From F1-20-MAGs016 sp046086245 (GTDB taxonomy: Bacteria; Planctomycetota; Planctomycetia; Pirellulales; UBA1268): a DNA stretch of 34,935 nucleotides. Numbering within the stretch: the stretch's first letter is position 1; the number at the start of each line of letters is the position of its first letter. The notes under the pieces are model-generated. The model made no database searches. It saw nothing but the letters and a program-made list of their open reading frames with translations, and had not been told where the DNA came from. The stretch lies in the NCBI GenBank assembly GCA_046086245.1, contig JBJSXB010000028.1, forward strand, positions 1 through 34,935. Direction: 5' to 3'. The translations under genes and the position numbers were made by a program. Shown here one piece after another: positions 17,861 through 26,200 of this stretch.

Positions 17861-19457
17861 CGTCGCCGCCTCCGCCACGGGGGCCCGCGGGCGCGCCCGC
17901 CGGCGCCACGACGCCCAGTGCGACGAGCGTCTCGCGGATCGATTCCGCCTCCGTCGCCGCGTCGGCCCGCACCGGATCCACGATCGAACGCCCGAGGATC
18001 GCCTCCAACTCGGCGGCGGTGCGGGGCGGCGCGGCCACCGTGCCGATGCCCGCCCCGGATTGGCGCAGATTCGAGGCGAAGATGCCGGCGGCGCTGACCG
18101 GCAGGAAGTCCTCGTAGCGGAGCGGCTCACGGGCCACGTATCCCGCCGTCAGCAGGTCCGGGAGCGTGGTGGGGAGTTCCACGCCCGCCACACGCGCGGC
18201 CAAGCCGGTGACCGTCGGACGATACCGGCCGAGGATCTGCCCGCGCGCGAACAAGGTCGCGGCATCGTGTCCGAGGGGCGTGAAGCTCGCGGCGGCGAGG
18301 CAGGCGTCGTAGATCCTTCGGCCGTCCGCGGAGCAGGCATACCCCCGCTGCTCGACCTCGCCGAACCGGGCGGTATGAGTGCCGGGGCAGGGATGCCCCG
18401 CCGCGGTCGTGAACGTGACCGTCTCGGTCAGCGCGCGGTAGGAGTCCTGTCGGAGCAGGATCGGCACGTCGGCGGGAGGGCCTTCGGTCGACTCCTTGAA
18501 CCCCGCGTGCGGCAACCGGTGGAGCGCACAGCGATCGTCGTCGAGCTGTCGGTCGAGCCCGTCGACGATGGCGCCGATCGCCGCCGCCGACGGGTCCGCC
18601 GCCGCGCCGAGGTCCTCCGGCGCGTGCGGCACGAGGAGGCGCACCAGATCGGCGTCGGCACGCCGGGCGAGGTCGCCGAGCACGGCCGTCGCCCGGTCGC
18701 GGAACCAGGTGCGATCACGCTCGCCGAGGCAGCGCCGCATCGCGGAGGTGAACAGATCGATGGCGACGGCGTTGAAAGCCAGGTGGTTGAGGTGGTGGGA
18801 GGGAAAACAGGCGATGTCGGCGGCGATCCGCATGTCGGCATCGACCAAGTCACGATACAGCTCCAGCGGCCCCCCACGCCCCGACCAGGCGAAGATGCGG
18901 CCGACGCATTCGGCGATCAGCCGATCGCCGTCGCCGTCGCCGAGGCCGCCCTGGCGCTCGTGCTTTTCCACCAGCCCGCGGGCGTCGTCCCCGAACACGT
19001 CGCGCGTCGCGAGCGCTTCCTCGACACGGCGCCGCGTCGCCGCCGGAAAGGCGTCCGTGACCAGGAGCGAACAGAACATCCGATGCTCGGGGCGGATCCG
19101 CGAGCGGAACGCCGTGGCGATGATCGGCTGCCGTTTCGCCCCGACGCTCGTCATGTCGTAGAAGCCGTGGGGTTCCATGCCGAAGCAGGCGAACAGCCGC
19201 CCCACCCAGCGGTATTCGTCGGGGCGGCCGATTCGGATCGCCCCGTGCCGTTCGGCACCCAGCGTGCGGTGGCGACACGCCACCGTGCCGAGAACGGGAA
19301 AACGCTGCTCGAGCAGGGCGACGGCGGCGGCGTTGCACAGGTCGTTGACCGCGAGCGCCCCGCCGTAGAGCGGCACCTCGGTGGCGAACATCGCCGACAG
19401 GGCGGCGAACAGCCGATCCTGAAGATCACGGGGATCGGCCCACGGCACGACGCGCAT
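17847..19457 (-). CDS. DUF1338 family, 2-oxoadipate dioxygenase/decarboxylase-like (HglS/YdcJ)
   Basis: The 536-residue protein shows the DUF1338 pattern: VPLYGGALAVND near 28, HGAIR at 71-75, FYDMTSVGAKRQPIIATAFR at about 99-118, SHHLNHLAFNA at 220-230 and HTARFGEVEQRG at 361-372. In Pseudomonas HglS the first His, a second His and a Glu bind iron, and the Arg four residues after the first His holds 2-oxoadipate. Each has a counterpart here (His71, Arg75, a His in SHHLNH, and Glu367 or Glu369). The known reaction converts 2-oxoadipate to 2-hydroxyglutarate with loss of CO2 in lysine breakdown. No other lysine catabolic gene is nearby, so the physiological role here is uncertain. The C-terminal 30 residues are Gly/Pro-rich. 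Confidence 0.8.
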   Translation of the reverse strand: MRVVPWADPRDLQDRLFAALSAMFATEVPLYGGALAVNDLCNAAAVALLEQRFPVLGTVACRHRTLGAERHGAIRIGRPDEYRWVGRLFACFGMEPHGFYDMTSVGAKRQPIIATAFRSRIRPEHRMFCSLLVTDAFPAATRRRVEEALATRDVFGDDARGLVEKHERQGGLGDGDGDRLIAECVGRIFAWSGRGGPLELYRDLVDADMRIAADIACFPSHHLNHLAFNAVAIDLFTSAMRRCLGERDRTWFRDRATAVLGDLARRADADLVRLLVPHAPEDLGAAADPSAAAIGAIVDGLDRQLDDDRCALHRLPHAGFKESTEGPPADVPILLRQDSYRALTETVTFTTAAGHPCPGTHTARFGEVEQRGYACSADGRRIYDACLAAASFTPLGHDAATLFARGQILGRYRPTVTGLAARVAGVELPTTLPDLLTAGYVAREPLRYEDFLPVSAAGIFASNLRQSGAGIGTVAAPPRTAAELEAILGRSIVDPVRADAATEAESIRETLVALGVVAPAGAPAGPRGGGGDDGRA

Positions 19458-19473
19458 GCGTGATTCCCTCCGC

Positions 19474-20991
19474 TCAGGCGAGCAGGCCGCGGATCACCCG
19501 ACCGTGGACGTCGGTGAGCCGTCGTTCGACACCGTTGTGACGATACGTCAGGCGTTCATGTTCGATGCCGAGGAGGTGGAGGATCGTCGCGTTGAGATCG
19601 TACAGCGGATGGATCTCCTCGACCGCCCGCGCACCGAACTCGTCGGTCCGACCCACGCTCGCCCCGCGCCGCACCCCGGCACCGGTCATCCAGCAGGTGA
19701 AGCCGTCCGGGTTGTGGTCGCGGCCCTGCGCGCCCCGCTGAAAATAGGGCATGCGACCGAATTCGGTGCACCAGACGACGAGCGTCTCCGCGAGCAGGCC
19801 GCGGGCCCGGAGATCGCGGATCAGGGCCGCGGCGGGTTGATCGAGGATCTGGGCGTGACGGTCGTACTGCTCCTTGAGCTTCGCGTGGCCGTCCCAATTG
19901 AGCTCGCCGCCGCTGGCGTAGGCGCCGTTGAAAAGCTGCACGAAGCGCACGCCGTGTTCGAGCAGGCGCCGGGCGAGGATGCAGTTGCGGGCGAACGCCG
20001 CCTTGATCGGTTGGCGCTCGTCGAGGGCGCCGTAGGCGGCGAGGGTGGAAATCGACTCGGTCGAGAGATCGGCGATCGCCGGCGCCGCCAGCTGCATGCG
20101 GGCCGCCAACTCGTAGGCCGCGATCCGGGCTGCCAGCGCCGTGTCGAGAGGGTGCGCGGCGGCATGCCGGCGGTCGATCACACGCTGCAGCGCACGGCCG
20201 GCGCGATCGGCCGCGGGGTCGATTCCCGCCGGCAACGCCAGGTGGCGGATCGGCGCCGTGCTGCTCCAGGGAGTCCCCTGGTATTCGGCGGGGAGAAACC
20301 CGGGACCCCAGTTGTTGCCACTGGCCTGGGGAATGCCGCGCGGATCCGGGATCGCGACGAAGGCGGGGAGATCGTCGTTGTCCGTACCCAGCGCGTAGGT
20401 CACCCAGGAACCGAGGCTCGGAAACCCGTCGGCGGCGAAGCCGGTGGAAAGGAAGTTCTCGGCCGGCCCGTGGGTGTTGGTGCGGCTGGTGAGTGAATGG
20501 ACGAAGGCGAGATCGTCGGTGAGGGCGGCCAGATGCGGGACGAGGTCGGAGACCATCTTCCCCGTCTCCCCGCGCGGCCGGAACGGGTAGCGCGGCCTCG
20601 CGAGGTTGCCCGCCGGCCCCTGGAAGGTGACCGCCGGTCCGCCGGGCAGCGGCCGGTCGTCCCACTCGACGAGCGCCGGTTTCCAATCCCAGGTTTCCAG
20701 TTGGCTCACCGCCCCGGCACAGAAAATCACCAGGACGTTGCGGGCCCGCGCCGGAAAGTGCCCGGCGCGCGGCGCGAACGGACGCGACGGATCGACCGGC
20801 GTCGGGGGGCCCGCCAACAGCCGATCGCGGTCGAGCAGGCTCGCCAGTGCCACGCCAGCGAGGCCCGTGGCGGCGTCGCCGAGGAAGCCGCGGCGATCGA
20901 GCAGTGGCGTCGACGGCTTCCCCGACACCGCGCGCCGGACCTCGTCGCGTTCGCCAACCACGCCTTCTCGAGCCTCATGGTCAGTGGACAT
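19474..20991 (-). CDS. DUF1501 (sulfatase-like fold) exported protein, copy B
   Basis: The 505-residue protein has a twin-arginine-type leader: DRRGFLGDAATGLAGVALAS after about 30 polar residues. The DUF1501 landmarks follow: VLVIFCAGAVSQLETWDWKP, HSLTSRTNTHGPAENFLSTG, WCTEFGRMPYFQ and GRDHNPDGFTCWMTGAG, ending with LTDVHGRVI. It shares layout but only moderate identity with copy A, so the two are divergent paralogues rather than a recent duplication. Its start overlaps the end of the PSD1 copy B gene by 11 bp, showing tight translational coupling of this pair. Confidence 0.87.
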   Translation of the reverse strand: MSTDHEAREGVVGERDEVRRAVSGKPSTPLLDRRGFLGDAATGLAGVALASLLDRDRLLAGPPTPVDPSRPFAPRAGHFPARARNVLVIFCAGAVSQLETWDWKPALVEWDDRPLPGGPAVTFQGPAGNLARPRYPFRPRGETGKMVSDLVPHLAALTDDLAFVHSLTSRTNTHGPAENFLSTGFAADGFPSLGSWVTYALGTDNDDLPAFVAIPDPRGIPQASGNNWGPGFLPAEYQGTPWSSTAPIRHLALPAGIDPAADRAGRALQRVIDRRHAAAHPLDTALAARIAAYELAARMQLAAPAIADLSTESISTLAAYGALDERQPIKAAFARNCILARRLLEHGVRFVQLFNGAYASGGELNWDGHAKLKEQYDRHAQILDQPAAALIRDLRARGLLAETLVVWCTEFGRMPYFQRGAQGRDHNPDGFTCWMTGAGVRRGASVGRTDEFGARAVEEIHPLYDLNATILHLLGIEHERLTYRHNGVERRLTDVHGRVIRGLLA

Positions 20992-23242
20992 GGATGAACT
21001 CGGCGGCGTTGAACAGTGTCCGTGCCAGTACCACGAGGCCATGGTCGCGCACCAGTGCCACCGCCGCCAAACGCTCGTCGCCATCGGGAGTCCGGCCGAA
21101 GGCGAGGGCGAACGCTCGGTCTACCTGGGCTGCGGAGGGATCGGCGGCCGCAGCGGTGTCGGCGACGACGCGCCGTGCCAATGCCTCCGCCTGATCGAGT
21201 GTGAAGCGGCTGTTGAGCAGGTTGAGCGCCTGCAGTGGCGTCGTCGATTGCCGGCGGCGACCGATCGTCTGGCCGGCGTCGGGGCAGTCGAACGCGCCGA
21301 ATACCACGTCCTTCTCCATGCGGATGCGATGGGCGTAGATCATGCGCCGCAGCCCCGGTCCGGAAAACGTCTCCACCGGCAGGAAACCCGCCAAGCCGCC
21401 GCGCGTCGCGAACAGATCGAAGCCCCGCCCGCCGGTGGACAGGTCGAGGGTGCCGGCGGCGGCGAGCATCCCGTCACGGATCGCCTCCCCTTCGAGCCGT
21501 CGGGGGGGAAAGCGCCACAGGAGGCGGCACTCGGCGTCGCGGCCCAGCGCCCGGGAATCGACGTCCGCCGACTGGCCGTAGGTGGCGGAGAGGACGATCT
21601 GGCGGTGGAGCGCCTTGAGCGACCATCCCCCGGCGACGAGGCGCCGGGCCAGCCAATCGAGCAACGCCGGATGACTCGGTGGCGTGCCCGAGCGTCCGAA
21701 GTCGTTGGCCGTCTCGACCAAGCCACGACCGAAATGGCTCTGCCAGACGCGGTTGACGATCACCCGGGCGGTCAGCGGATGGTCGGCGCGCACGATCCAC
21801 TCGGCGAGCGCCCGCCGGCGGCCCGACTCGCCCGCATCGTCGGGAAGTTCGAGCGACCCAGCGGTGGCCGCGAACAGCGTCGGCGTGGCCGGCGCGAGCC
21901 GAACGCCCGGGCGCTCGGCGTCGCCGCGCTCCAGCAGATGGGTCGGCTCGGGGTCGGCGAACCGACCGCCGTACACGATCGTCCGCGCGGCCGCCCACTC
22001 CGCCTCCAGGGCCCGCACCTCGGCGTCGGCCGCGGCCCGCGTGGCGTCGTCGGCATCGATGACCTGGCGCTGCTTCGCGAACAGGAGGGCAGCGTGCAAG
22101 CGGTCGGCGACGGGATCGGGCAGCTCGCGGTCGCCGTAGTGAACGCCGCTGAAGAACGCCTGCAACGCGTAGTAGTCCCGGGCGGTGAACGGGTCGAACT
22201 TGTGGTCGTGGCAGCGGGCGCAGCCGACCGACAGGCCGAGCAGCGCATCGCCGACGTTGACGAGGATGTCGGCGAGGGCGTCCTGGCGGGCGGCCCGTTT
22301 GGAGACGTCGTCGGCGCCGATCTGGCCCGGGAGCAGGACCGCCGCCGTCACCAGGAATCCGGTGGCCGCGTCGGCGCCGGTGGTGTCGCCGGCGAGTTGG
22401 TCGATCACGAACCGGTCGAAGGGGAGATCGCGGTTGAAGGCCCCGATCACCCAATCGCGGTACCGCCAGGCGTACGGGCGCTCGGTGTTCACCTCGTAGC
22501 CGTCGGTCTCGGCGAAGCGGACGACGTCGAGCCAGTGCTGCGCCTGTCGCTCGCCGAAGCGTGGCGATGCCAGCAGCGCGTCGACGACCCGTTCCCGGGC
22601 GTCGGGGGAGTCGTCGGCCACGAACGCGTCCAGTGCCTCCGGTGCGGGCGGTAGGCCGGTGAGGTCGAGGGTCACGCGTCGCAGCCACGTGCGGCGGTCG
22701 GCGGGAGGCGCGGGGTGCAGTCCCTCCGACTCGAGGTGCCCGAGAATGAACCGGTCGATCTCCCCCACCGGCCACGAATCGTCGGCGACCGCGGGTGGTA
22801 CGGGGTCGGCTACGGGGTGGAAAGCCCAGTGGTCGGCACGATCGACGGCGGTGACGCGATCGATGCCCTCCGGCCAGTCGGCCCCCTGGTCGATCCAGCG
22901 GGCGATGAGATCGATCCCCGCATCGGCCAGCGGGGCGACGCCCGAATCGACGGGTGGCATCCGTACCGCCGATCCCCCGCGCAGAAACCGTACCAGCGGG
23001 CTGTCCGCCGCCCGGCCCGGCACGATCGCCGCGCCGTGGGTATCGCCACCGCGCAGTGCGAAGGCACGTCGATCGAGCCGGAATCCGCTCTCGGCCATTT
23101 CCCCGGAGTGGCAGCCGACGCAGTGGGCGTCGAACAGCGGGCGGACGTCGCGAACGAAATCGACGGGCTGGCCGGTGGCGACGGCCGCGGCCGCCAGGGC
23201 CGCCAGGGCGAATCCGCTCGTCCGAACGCCTCGTCGCAGCAT
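20981..23242 (-). CDS. PSCyt1-DUF1549-DUF1553 protein, copy B
   Basis: The 753-residue protein begins with a signal peptide (RTSGFALAALAAAAVATGQP) and a PSCyt1 module with CVGCH at 41-45. DUF1549 follows with LRRVTLDLTGLPPAPE and the second CxxCH motif CARCH at 341-345. DUF1553 comes next, with NRVWQSHFGRGLV and TPLQALNLLNSRF. It lacks the LamG-like sandwich and the long middle section seen in copy A. Heme-binding motifs suggest redox or structural heme, although the second CxxCH lies in the catalytic-looking DUF1549 part. Start ATG 23242 immediately precedes the leader; upstream in-frame codons show no similarity to the family. It is the first gene of the co-oriented minus-strand set. Confidence 0.87.
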   Translation of the reverse strand: MLRRGVRTSGFALAALAAAAVATGQPVDFVRDVRPLFDAHCVGCHSGEMAESGFRLDRRAFALRGGDTHGAAIVPGRAADSPLVRFLRGGSAVRMPPVDSGVAPLADAGIDLIARWIDQGADWPEGIDRVTAVDRADHWAFHPVADPVPPAVADDSWPVGEIDRFILGHLESEGLHPAPPADRRTWLRRVTLDLTGLPPAPEALDAFVADDSPDARERVVDALLASPRFGERQAQHWLDVVRFAETDGYEVNTERPYAWRYRDWVIGAFNRDLPFDRFVIDQLAGDTTGADAATGFLVTAAVLLPGQIGADDVSKRAARQDALADILVNVGDALLGLSVGCARCHDHKFDPFTARDYYALQAFFSGVHYGDRELPDPVADRLHAALLFAKQRQVIDADDATRAAADAEVRALEAEWAAARTIVYGGRFADPEPTHLLERGDAERPGVRLAPATPTLFAATAGSLELPDDAGESGRRRALAEWIVRADHPLTARVIVNRVWQSHFGRGLVETANDFGRSGTPPSHPALLDWLARRLVAGGWSLKALHRQIVLSATYGQSADVDSRALGRDAECRLLWRFPPRRLEGEAIRDGMLAAAGTLDLSTGGRGFDLFATRGGLAGFLPVETFSGPGLRRMIYAHRIRMEKDVVFGAFDCPDAGQTIGRRRQSTTPLQALNLLNSRFTLDQAEALARRVVADTAAAADPSAAQVDRAFALAFGRTPDGDERLAAVALVRDHGLVVLARTLFNAAEFIHVH

Positions 23243-23367
23243 CGCGCCACAGGGCTCCCCGGGAATCGACCCCGACCAGTGTACGACCGACCGGGCGATG
23301 CGTGTTCTCCCGGAGTCCTGCGGTGCGCCGGCCCGGTCGTCCCATCGGCGCCGCCGACCGACGCCGG

Positions 23368-23871
23368 TCAGCGAAGCGGATCTCCTGACGCCCATCCGAC
23401 GGGGCCGGCCGTGACAGACCGCCAGAAGCATGCTGCGGCCGGCCAGGCGGTCGAGGTGTGGGCGGCGAAGGCCGTTCCCCCCCGTCGCGACACTTCGCCT
23501 GCCACCGCCGCCACCAGCGCCCGCCCCACGCCGCGACGCCGCGCGACGGGATCGACCAACAGCCACCCCACCGAGAAGCCCCATCCGGTCACCACGAGCG
23601 TGACGAGCCCGAGGCAGGTCGCCGGGTCGTCGGCCGGGACCGCCACCCACACCACCACCTCCCGGCCCGGTCGTGATGCCCATTCCGAGGCCAGCCCCTC
23701 CGCACGTGGCACGGGGCCGACGCCGTCGGCCGCGGCGACCCGGCACCGCGCGACCAGCGCCGCGATCGCGCTTTGCCAGTCGTCCGGCCGGGAACAGGAA
23801 CGCACTACCACCCCCGCGGGGGCCGCGGCCGCCCCCGACCGAAGCGCGATCCGATAACGCACGATCGGCAT
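23368..23871 (-). CDS. GNAT family N-acetyltransferase
   Basis: The 167-residue protein has the central GNAT core: LGLVTLVV strand, SVGWLLVDPVARRRGVGRALV with the acetyl-CoA pyrophosphate-binding R/G-x-x-G-x-A pattern, and the following helix and strand up to ACFWRSV near the C-terminus. The substrate is unknown. ATG 23871 is chosen over an upstream TTG at 23886. It is transcribed away from the BMC operon across a shared 261-bp intergenic region. Confidence 0.75.
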   Translation of the reverse strand: MPIVRYRIALRSGAAAAPAGVVVRSCSRPDDWQSAIAALVARCRVAAADGVGPVPRAEGLASEWASRPGREVVVWVAVPADDPATCLGLVTLVVTGWGFSVGWLLVDPVARRRGVGRALVAAVAGEVSRRGGTAFAAHTSTAWPAAACFWRSVTAGPVGWASGDPLR

Positions 23872-24010
23872 CCGCGGCACTCCCAACCCCTTATCCGCGA
23901 CCAGCCCACCCGCGCCCCGGCGGGGCCGCTGACGCTCCTCAGCGTAGCCGCGTGGCGGCGTGGCGACCGCGCAGTCCCGCGCGGGAAGGTCGGCGGGCCC
24001 CCGACCGGAG

Positions 24011-24115
24011 TGATTGCACTTTGATCGTTTTCAGTGAAAAAAATGACAGTTATCACTCAATACCGATCATTGAAACCGTTGACAATGAATGTTTTATGTG
24101 GAAGATTGTGACGGT
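24011..24115 (+). promoter_or_regulatory. AT-rich promoter/operator island upstream of the BMC operon
   Basis: Within the 261-bp gap between the GNAT gene and deoR, this stretch is visibly AT-rich against very GC-rich surroundings. It holds a perfect palindrome TTTTCA-G-TGAAAA at 24028-24040 and a near-direct repeat TCAGTGAAA (24031) and TCATTGAAA (24067) spaced 36 bp. It also holds an inverted pair TCATTG (24067-24072) / CAATGA (24083-24088) with a 10-bp spacer. A consensus -35 TTGACA at 24079-24084 overlaps the last arm; a -10 at the right distance is poor (AAGATT at 24102). The layout suggests autoregulation by the DeoR product, with binding blocking the promoter. The remainder of the gap (23872-24010) is GC-rich and shows nothing recognisable. 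Confidence 0.55.
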
Positions 24116-24132
24116 CACGGAGTGTTTCCGGC

Positions 24133-25029
24133 GTGTCGACGCAGTTGAGGCGGACGCGATTGATCGATTTCATCCGCATCCGGGGGTTTGCCACCCTCGA
24201 CGAGCTGGTGACCGAGCTGGGCGTGTCGGAATCGACCGTCCGCCGCGATCTCGACGCGCTCGAGGAGCAGGGGCTCGCGCGCCGCACCCATGGTGGCGCG
24301 CTCGCTGCGGGCGGGATGCCGGGCGCCCCCGACGGCGACGGGCGGCAGCCCGCCCATTGGCCGGCCAAGCGGGCCATCGCGGCGGCGACCGCCGAGGTGA
24401 TCGCCGACGGTGAGACGGTGCTGCTCGATGGCGGCACGACCACGTACGAGGTCGCCCGGCTGCTCGTCGGGCGGTCGCTCCAGGTGGTGACCAACAGCGT
24501 GCCGGTCGCCAACCTGTTCGCCGCCCAAGCACGGACCGATCTGGTGCTCCTCGGTGGCTACGTCTCGCCGCGAACCGGCGTCTGCCTCGGGCCCTACGCC
24601 AACGAATGGCTCGGCCGGCTCCACGTGACCACCACCGTGCTCTCCGCCGCCGGCATCACCGCCGAGGGGCTGTTCAACGCCCATCTGCTGCTGGCCGAAA
24701 CGGAGCAGGCGATGCTGCGGGCCGCCGGCCGGGTGATCGTGGTCGCCGACAGCTCGAAGTTCGGCCGCAAGAGCCTCACGTTCGTCTCGGCGCTCGACCA
24801 GGTCGATCTGGTGGTCAGCGACGATGGGCTCGACGCGCCATGGCGTTCGATCGTCACCACGGCGGGAGCGGCCCTGCGCATCGCCGCCGTCCCGCCCCCC
24901 CAGCCCCCGGTCTCGCCGGCCACGGCCGTCACGGCGCGGCGCGCTGGTGCGCCCGGGGCGCGCGGTCCGGCGACGAAGCCAGCGGGGCGGCGTCGTGCGG
25001 CTCCCTCCCCGCGGAGAAGCACGCGATGA
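24133..25029 (+). CDS. DeoR family transcriptional regulator of the BMC operon
   Basis: The 298-residue product has an N-terminal DeoR winged helix-turn-helix (TLDELVTELGVSESTVRRDL, then LEEQGLARRTHGGAL at about 43-57). Next is the sugar-phosphate sensing DeoRC domain with DGGTTTYEVARLL, VVTNSVPVANL and LLGGYVSPRTG. Family members are usually repressors released by a phosphorylated sugar; for this operon fuculose- or rhamnulose-phosphate or a product is the likely signal (inference). Translation starts at GTG with GGAG 10 nt upstream; an upstream in-frame ATG at 24085 is cut off by a stop. A Pro/Ala/Arg-rich tail of about 45 residues after residue 250 is unusual. The stop overlaps pduL by 4 bp. 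Confidence 0.9.
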   Translation: MSTQLRRTRLIDFIRIRGFATLDELVTELGVSESTVRRDLDALEEQGLARRTHGGALAAGGMPGAPDGDGRQPAHWPAKRAIAAATAEVIADGETVLLDGGTTTYEVARLLVGRSLQVVTNSVPVANLFAAQARTDLVLLGGYVSPRTGVCLGPYANEWLGRLHVTTTVLSAAGITAEGLFNAHLLLAETEQAMLRAAGRVIVVADSSKFGRKSLTFVSALDQVDLVVSDDGLDAPWRSIVTTAGAALRIAAVPPPQPPVSPATAVTARRAGAPGARGPATKPAGRRRAAPSPRRSTR

Positions 25030-25730
25030 TCGCCACGAGCCGCTCCCTCGACGCGCGAGGCCCGGGTCTCGACCGTGGAACCGTCGAACGCGTGGTGCGG
25101 GAGATCGTCCTCCGGGCCGCCGTTCCCCCCTCGCAGGCGGCAGCAGGCGGCGCTCCCAAGCTCGTCGTCAGCATCTCCGCCCGCCACTGCCATCTGACCG
25201 ACGACCATGTCGAGAAGCTGTTCGGCCCGGGCCGCACCCTCACCCCGATGAAGGGGCTCTACCAGGACGGCTTCTACGCCGCCGAAGAGACGGTGATGCT
25301 CGTTGGCCCGAAGCGGAAGATGCTCCCCACCGTCCGCGTGCTCGGCCCGACGCGCAAGGCGTCGCAGGTGGAGTTGGCGTTCACCGACGGGATCTCGCTG
25401 GGGATCGACCTCCCGGTCCGGCCGAGCGGCAGGATCGCCGGCACGCCCGGGTGCGTGCTCGTCGGCCCCGCCGGTGCGGTGGAACTCGGCGAGGGGGTGA
25501 TCCGCGCGGAGCGGCACGTGCACATGAACCATGCCGACGCCGCCCACTTCGGAGTCAAGGACGGCGACCGCATGAGCCTGGTGGTGCGGTCGGGGTGCGG
25601 GATCGTGTTCCGCGATCTTCTCGTCCGCGCCGACGCGTCGAGCAGACTCGAGGTCCACATCGACACCGACGAGGGTAACGCGGCCGACCTCGACCACGCC
25701 GAGAGCGTCGAACTGGTGAGGCAGACGTGA
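25026..25730 (+). CDS. pduL: PduL-type phosphate acyltransferase (BMC-associated)
   Basis: PduL converts acyl-CoA and phosphate to acyl-phosphate and CoA inside microcompartments, here probably lactyl-CoA to lactyl-phosphate. The 234 residues begin with an amphipathic helix (TVERVVREIVLRAAV at 19-33) and a Pro/Ala/Gly linker, which is the usual encapsulation peptide layout. Metal ligands are all visible: SARHCHLT with His54 and His56, Arg104 and Glu116, ERHVHMNHAD with His164 and His166, and His211 in EVHIDTDEGNA. The start overlaps the deoR stop (ATGA). It is the first enzyme gene of the operon. Confidence 0.92.
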   Translation: MIATSRSLDARGPGLDRGTVERVVREIVLRAAVPPSQAAAGGAPKLVVSISARHCHLTDDHVEKLFGPGRTLTPMKGLYQDGFYAAEETVMLVGPKRKMLPTVRVLGPTRKASQVELAFTDGISLGIDLPVRPSGRIAGTPGCVLVGPAGAVELGEGVIRAERHVHMNHADAAHFGVKDGDRMSLVVRSGCGIVFRDLLVRADASSRLEVHIDTDEGNAADLDHAESVELVRQT

Positions 25731-25876
25731 GCGCGAAACGCGCGGCACGCAGGCCGCGGACCACGGCGAGGACGCCGGCGACGAACAGGACCGTCCAGCG
25801 GGCACGTGCCGGCGCGGTCGGCGGGGATGGCCCCGCAGCGAGTGATCGGGTCTCCACGACAGGAGCACGGCAGCAG

Positions 25877-26161
25877 ATGGCCAAACACGTCGAAGCCCTC
25901 GGCATGATCGAGGTGAAGGGGTTCGTCACCCTCGTCGAGGCGGTGGACGCGATGATGAAGGCGGCGAACGTCACCTTCGTGGGATGGGACAAGATCGGCA
26001 GCGGCCTGGTGACGGCATTCGTCTCCGGCGACGTGGCCGCGGTCAAGGCGGCGACCGACGCCGGCGCGGCCGCAGGCGGCCGGATCGGCGACGTCGTCAG
26101 CGTGCAGGTGATCGCCCGCCCGCACGAGGATCTCGAAATCGTCCTCCCGGCCAGAGGTTGA
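25877..26161 (+). CDS. BMC-H hexameric shell protein 1
   Basis: The 94-residue protein is a single BMC (PF00936) domain: GMIEVKGFVTLVEAVDAMMK, AANVTFVGWDKIGSGLVTA and a segment ending DVVSVQVIARPHEDL. The pore loop is K-I-G-S-G at 39-43. Six copies form the flat hexagonal tiles of the shell. AGGAG at 25861 gives a plausible 11-nt spacing to ATG 25877. The same frame is open back to a GTG at 25727 that overlaps the pduL stop (GTGA). Starting there would add about 50 Arg/Thr/Ala-rich residues, unusual for BMC-H, so the shorter form is preferred. Confidence 0.9.
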   Translation: MAKHVEALGMIEVKGFVTLVEAVDAMMKAANVTFVGWDKIGSGLVTAFVSGDVAAVKAATDAGAAAGGRIGDVVSVQVIARPHEDLEIVLPARG

Positions 26162-26164
26162 GGT

Positions 26165-26200
26165 GGGCGGGGACGGTCCGCGCACCGCAGCGCCCCGCCC
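26165..26200 (+). promoter_or_regulatory. Intercistronic hairpin between the two BMC-H genes
   Basis: GGGCGGGG (26165-26172) is the exact complement of CCCCGCCC (26193-26200), giving an 8-bp all-GC stem with a 20-nt loop just after the BMC-H 1 stop. A pyrimidine-rich stretch (TCGTTTCTTCC) follows about 20 nt later, which is not a classic terminator tail. Partial termination or protection of the upstream mRNA end could set the ratio of shell protein to downstream products. This is inference from the fold only. Confidence 0.5.

Noticed and set aside
16562..18130. Longer sialidase frame starting inside the DUF1338 gene
   Set aside because: The first 90 codons are Arg/Ser/Pro shadow sequence within a conserved gene; the ATG at 17860 sits just before the plausible leader.
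20606..22654. Open frame of about 680 codons on + opposite PSD1/DUF1501 copy B
   Set aside because: No domain is recognisable and it spans two genes on the other strand that have clear family motifs.
24085..24111. ATG at 24085 as an upstream start for the DeoR regulator
   Set aside because: It is in frame but meets a TGA after eight codons, so it cannot encode the regulator; GTG 24133 with GGAG is used.
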